Below, one piece after another: positions 61,363-64,000 of a DNA stretch of 64,000 nucleotides. Made by a program: the position numbers and the translations under genes. This DNA is from Comamonas sp. KCTC 72670. Lineage in GTDB: Bacteria > Myxococcota > Myxococcia > Myxococcales > Myxococcaceae. The DNA is taken from NCBI GenBank assembly GCA_014656495.1, contig BNCN01000006.1, forward strand, positions 62,001-126,000. Reading direction: 5' to 3'. The notes under the pieces were generated by a model. The model was not told the origin of the DNA. It made no database searches and saw nothing but the letters and a program-made list of their open reading frames with translations. Numbering within the stretch: the first letter of the stretch is position 1; each line of letters begins with the position of its first letter.

Positions 61363-62370
61363 TCAGCGCGAACGCATCCAGTGCAGCAGCGCCCGCTGGA
61401 CGTGGTAGCGATTGCCGGCCTCGTCTACGACGCGGCTGCTCGGGTGGTCCAGGACCTCGTCGGCCACTTCCACGTTCCGGCGCACCGGCAGGCAGTGGAG
61501 GAAGGCCGCGTCCTGCTGCGCCCGCGACATCGTCAGGCGCGTGGGCATCCAACCCGAGTACGACGCGAGCAGCGCCGTGACGTCGTTGGGCGAGAAGGCC
61601 GCCGCCGCCGTGGGGCCCCAGGACTTGGCGTAGACGGCGCGGCTGCCCACCAGGGCCTCGTCCTGGTCATGGGTGTAGGTGATGCTGCCGCCGGTGGCCT
61701 TGGCGTACGCCTCCGCCTCCGCGCGCACGGCCGGGTGCAGTTCGAACCCAGGCGGGTGGGCCACGCGGACCTCGCAGCCCGCGGCCGCCGCGCTCAGCAG
61801 GAAGGAGTTGGGCACGGCCTTGGGCAGCGGCTTGATGTGCGGCGCCCACGTCAGCGTCACCGGCAGCTTCTTCGTGGAGCCGAACGTCTCGCGCAGCGTG
61901 AGCAGGTCCGCCAGGCCCTGGCAGGGGTGCTCGCGGGCGGACTCCATGCTGACCACCGGCACGGTGGACCACTTGCGGAACGCGTTGATGACGGGGTCGA
62001 GCTCGTCCTCCTCGTCACCGCCGCCCTGCGAGAAGGTGCGCACGCCCAGCATGTCCACGAAGCGGGACAGGACAGGGGCGGCCTCCTTGAGGTGCTCGGC
62101 CCGGTCCGCGTTCATCACCGCGCCCTCGCGGTGCTCCAGCTTCCAGACGCCCGCGCCCACATCCAGGATGATGGCGTTGCCACCGCCGCGCAGCATGACC
62201 GCCTCGAACGAGGTGCGGGTGCGCAGCGACGGGTTGAAGAACACCATGCCCAGCAGGGTGTTGGCGAACAGCGCATGCTCCGGGCCCTTCTGCTTCCACG
62301 CGGCCGCCTGCGCGAGCACCGCCTCCACGCCCTCGGGCCCCAGATCCTTGATGTGCGTGACGTGCTTCAT
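61363..62370 (-). CDS. argF': N-acyl-ornithine carbamoyltransferase (argF'), likely succinyl-ornithine type
   Basis: A 335-residue transcarbamoylase, first gene of the arg operon. The carbamoyl-phosphate motif is FFNPSLRTRTSFE, and the second is REHPCQGLAD. LTWAPHIKPLPKAVPNS and FLHCLPVRRN are hallmarks of the N-acyl-ornithine (AOTCase/SOTCase) branch, not of ordinary ornithine carbamoyltransferase. The residue that sets preference (Glu92 in Xanthomonas AOTCase, Pro90 in Bacteroides SOTCase) is Ala91 here, in NADRAEHL. Published replacement of Glu92 by Ala turned the Xanthomonas enzyme into a succinyl-ornithine enzyme, as I recall. Overall wording is also closer to the Bacteroides enzyme. The ATG gives the usual start of the family. 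Confidence 0.88.
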   Translation of the reverse strand: MKHVTHIKDLGPEGVEAVLAQAAAWKQKGPEHALFANTLLGMVFFNPSLRTRTSFEAVMLRGGGNAIILDVGAGVWKLEHREGAVMNADRAEHLKEAAPVLSRFVDMLGVRTFSQGGGDEEDELDPVINAFRKWSTVPVVSMESAREHPCQGLADLLTLRETFGSTKKLPVTLTWAPHIKPLPKAVPNSFLLSAAAAGCEVRVAHPPGFELHPAVRAEAEAYAKATGGSITYTHDQDEALVGSRAVYAKSWGPTAAAAFSPNDVTALLASYSGWMPTRLTMSRAQQDAAFLHCLPVRRNVEVADEVLDHPSSRVVDEAGNRYHVQRALLHWMRSR

Positions 62371-62399
62371 GGGCCTGTCCTCCCCACCTGCGGCAACCT

Positions 62400-62420
62400 G
62401 CATATTCGTGATGAATATGC
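62400..62420. promoter_or_regulatory. ARG-box-like palindrome near argF'
   Basis: GCATATTC (62400-62407) and GAATATGC (62413-62420) are perfect inverted 8-base arms around a 5-base spacer, 30 bases upstream of the argF' start. The arms resemble ArgR half-sites (consensus TNTGAATWWWWATTCANW). A binding site for ArgR, encoded divergently, is likely. Confidence 0.7.
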
Positions 62421-62503
62421 GTGAAAATGCGTGCATTGCCGCTGAAAGGCGGCGGATATTATGCAGAAAGACGCGCCGCGCAAGCGGATTATTCGCAACG
62501 TCC

Positions 62504-62538
62504 GCATGCATGTTCTTGCATGAATATTCACGAGGATG
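62504..62538. promoter_or_regulatory. Second ARG-box-like site near argR
   Basis: TGAATATTCA (62521-62530) is a perfect 10-base palindrome flanked by repeated GCATG elements. It lies 22 bases before the argR start, so ArgR probably represses its own gene as well as the operon across the 181-base divergent region. Confidence 0.55.
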
Positions 62539-62551
62539 CATGTTGGTGGGA

Positions 62552-62974
62552 ATGAATCTGGACGAGGCCATCCTGCGGCTCATCACCGAGCGGGAGATCG
62601 GGGATCAGGCCGTGCTGCAGCAGCTCCTGGAGGCCGAGGGCCAGGCGCCGAGCCAGTCGACGCTGTCCCGGCGCCTGAAGAAGCTGGGCGTGCTGAAGGT
62701 GGGAGGCCGCTACCAACGCGCGGCGGCGGCGCCCGCGGTGGTGCCGGAGCGTCCGCGGGTCACCATCCTGGAGGCGCCGCCCAACCTGCTCGTGATTCGG
62801 ACGGCGCCGGGCTTCGCGCCGGTGCTCGCGCTGGCCCTGGACAAGGAGCGCGACCTGCCAGGGCTCGCGGGGACGGTGGCGGGGGATGACACCATCTTCG
62901 TCGCGGTGACGGACCCGGCGCTGCTGCGCGACGTGCGCGCGGCGGTGGAGCGGCTGCTGTCGCTGGGCGCGTGA
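62552..62974 (+). CDS. argR: Arginine repressor
   Basis: A 140-residue hexameric arginine-responsive repressor. The N-terminal winged helix is seen in QSTLSRRLKKLGVLKVGGRY, and the C-terminal oligomerisation/arginine-binding domain contains GTVAGDDTIFVAV, the family signature with the Asp pair that contacts arginine. Two starts are in frame (ATG 62540 and ATG 62552); the later one is chosen because it begins MNLDEAIL and has GGTGGGA just upstream. It is divergent from the arg operon and the likely controller of it. Confidence 0.93.
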   Translation: MNLDEAILRLITEREIGDQAVLQQLLEAEGQAPSQSTLSRRLKKLGVLKVGGRYQRAAAAPAVVPERPRVTILEAPPNLLVIRTAPGFAPVLALALDKERDLPGLAGTVAGDDTIFVAVTDPALLRDVRAAVERLLSLGA

Positions 62975-63011
62975 GCGGAGCGCGGGGCCCTCGCGCTCCG
63001 CGCACCAGGCC

Positions 63012-63821
63012 TCACTGGATGGCGAACACGTAGTTCTGTCCGTAGCGCGTATCCCACTGCTGGCAGCCCTGGCGGTCGGAGCTCCCGAACCACAGCTCCA
63101 GGGTGCCGGGGCCCGCGGGCAGCGGGATGAACGCGGGCACCTGACGCCAGTACTGGAGGTTCTGGTCGCCCCAGCTCGTCGTCAGGCTGACCTGCGTCAC
63201 CGGCCCGCCGTTGATGCGGTAGTACGCGGCCGTGTCCCAGGTCTTGTAGTTCATGTACATCGCGCGGCACCGGCCGATGCGCCCGATGTCGTAATCCACC
63301 ATCAGCATCCTGCCGCCCTGCACGACGCCCTCGACCGAGTACGTCCACGCCGGCGCGGGGTGGAACGAAATCATCGGGAGCTGCTTCACCCACGTGTGGA
63401 AGTTGTACTGGAGGTTCGAATCCCACTGGGAGCACCCGGTGGAGTCCGCGTTGTGGAACCACAGCTCCAGCGTGCCGCCCTGCCAGAGCTCCAGCAGCAT
63501 CTGCGCCTGCGTGCCCACCGTCGCCGCGTTCGCCAGCGGGAAGCCCACCACCGGGCCTCGGCTCGTCATCATGTACCCGGTGATGCTCCAGCCCGCGCCC
63601 CGGCACACCGGCAGCCGCGTGGTGTCATAGACGATGGCCAGGATGGCGTCCGTCTGCGCTTGTCCGGAGAGCGTGACGCTCCAGTCCGCGGCGAACGTCA
63701 GCGTCGCGGGGCCCGACAGCGGGGCCACCGAGGCCTGCACGGCCACGGGGGCCGGCGGGCTGGCGAAGGCGGCGGAGGCGAGACACAGCACGGGCAGCAG
63801 GGCGGACATCAGCGGCTTCAT
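63012..63821 (-). CDS. Secreted two-repeat protein (DUF6209-like), paralogue of 9712-10470
   Basis: A 269-residue exported protein of unknown function. The ATG has GGAGTCCTC just upstream, and a signal peptide ends in AAFA. The mature part holds two copies of the same about 115-residue domain found inside the Che3 locus: FAADWSVTL then YDTTRLPVCRG, TLELWFHNADSTGCSQWDSN; and VDYDIGRIGRCRA, TLELWFGSSDRQGCQQWDTRYGQNYVF. The two paralogues share layout but are clearly diverged. It follows argR on the opposite strand, with 37 bases between stops. Confidence 0.78.
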   Translation of the reverse strand: MKPLMSALLPVLCLASAAFASPPAPVAVQASVAPLSGPATLTFAADWSVTLSGQAQTDAILAIVYDTTRLPVCRGAGWSITGYMMTSRGPVVGFPLANAATVGTQAQMLLELWQGGTLELWFHNADSTGCSQWDSNLQYNFHTWVKQLPMISFHPAPAWTYSVEGVVQGGRMLMVDYDIGRIGRCRAMYMNYKTWDTAAYYRINGGPVTQVSLTTSWGDQNLQYWRQVPAFIPLPAGPGTLELWFGSSDRQGCQQWDTRYGQNYVFAIQ

Positions 63822-64000
63822 GAGGACTCCGGAGCGCGTGTGGACGTGGCGGCCTGGCGGCGGGCGTTCGCCACCAGACGCCAGGGGCTCGCTAGCACGG
63901 TCCGTGGAAGGCCCGATACGCCCCGTCACCCCGTGGAGGTGGTGGGTGGGGTGTCACCCGGGCCACGGCACATCCCCTGGAAACCTGTCGAGCTCCCACC

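Overview
The window is high-GC DNA (roughly 70% G+C by eye) from a myxobacterium of the Myxococcus/Corallococcus/Pyxidicoccus group. It carries the hallmark developmental loci of that group in one stretch: the Che3 chemosensory cluster (crdA, crdB, cheW3, mcp3A, mcp3B, cheA3, cheB3, cheR3), the mrpA-mrpB-mrpC locus controlling fruiting-body development, and a cytoplasmic Ser/Thr kinase in the position of Pkn14. From memory, the gene order matches the Myxococcus xanthus chromosome. Accessory insertions suggest it is a relative rather than a close M. xanthus strain.

Layout. 1-13.3 kb is the Che3 system: crdA is read leftwards off the edge, and crdB to cheR3 are read rightwards. A secreted-protein gene on the opposite strand has split the operon between cheA3 and cheB3, and a decayed copy of the cheA3 3' end lies before cheB3. 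13.4-15.4 kb holds a coiled-coil/TPR lipoprotein and an exported phosphoesterase-like protein whose codon 45 is an in-frame UGA followed by a bacterial SECIS-like hairpin, so it is a strong selenoprotein candidate. 15.4-30.6 kb is mostly housekeeping: rpmE, an orphan DpnA-like DNA adenine methyltransferase, an M1 aminopeptidase, a fatty-acid beta-oxidation pair, a membrane-anchored MutS paralogue, vWA and HEAT-repeat proteins, a LysR regulator, an aromatic amino acid hydroxylase and an SMI1/KNR4 protein.

30.7-34.2 kb is mrpC, mrpB and mrpA on the minus strand. A recognisable sigma-54 promoter and palindromic upstream sites precede mrpC. 34-46.7 kb holds membrane and envelope genes (spermidine-synthase-like fusion, Flp pilin, cupin, two polytopic proteins), a MerR/TipAS regulator, an amidohydrolase and an RlmI-type methyltransferase. 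46.8-48 kb is a small accessory patch of hypothetical genes with more A+T-rich codons. 48.1-54.7 kb holds the kinase, truA, a universal stress protein, a CPA1 antiporter and a TVP38-like protein.

54.6-63 kb is an arginine operon read leftwards (argF', argB, argE-like, argH, argG, DUF1611, argC), with argR divergent from it. The carbamoyltransferase is of the N-acyl-ornithine type and has Ala where a Glu/Pro switch sets acetyl- versus succinyl-ornithine preference. ArgG resembles the Bacteroidetes form. A DUF1611 P-loop protein is embedded in the operon, which shows no glutamate N-acyltransferase gene. A second paralogue of the secreted protein found inside the Che3 cluster closes the window.

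Functionally, Che3/CrdA and MrpAB/MrpC/Pkn14 are parts of the network that times fruiting-body development, and they lie within about 50 kb here. Family and locus names rest on motifs read in the sequence plus recalled knowledge; no database search was run.
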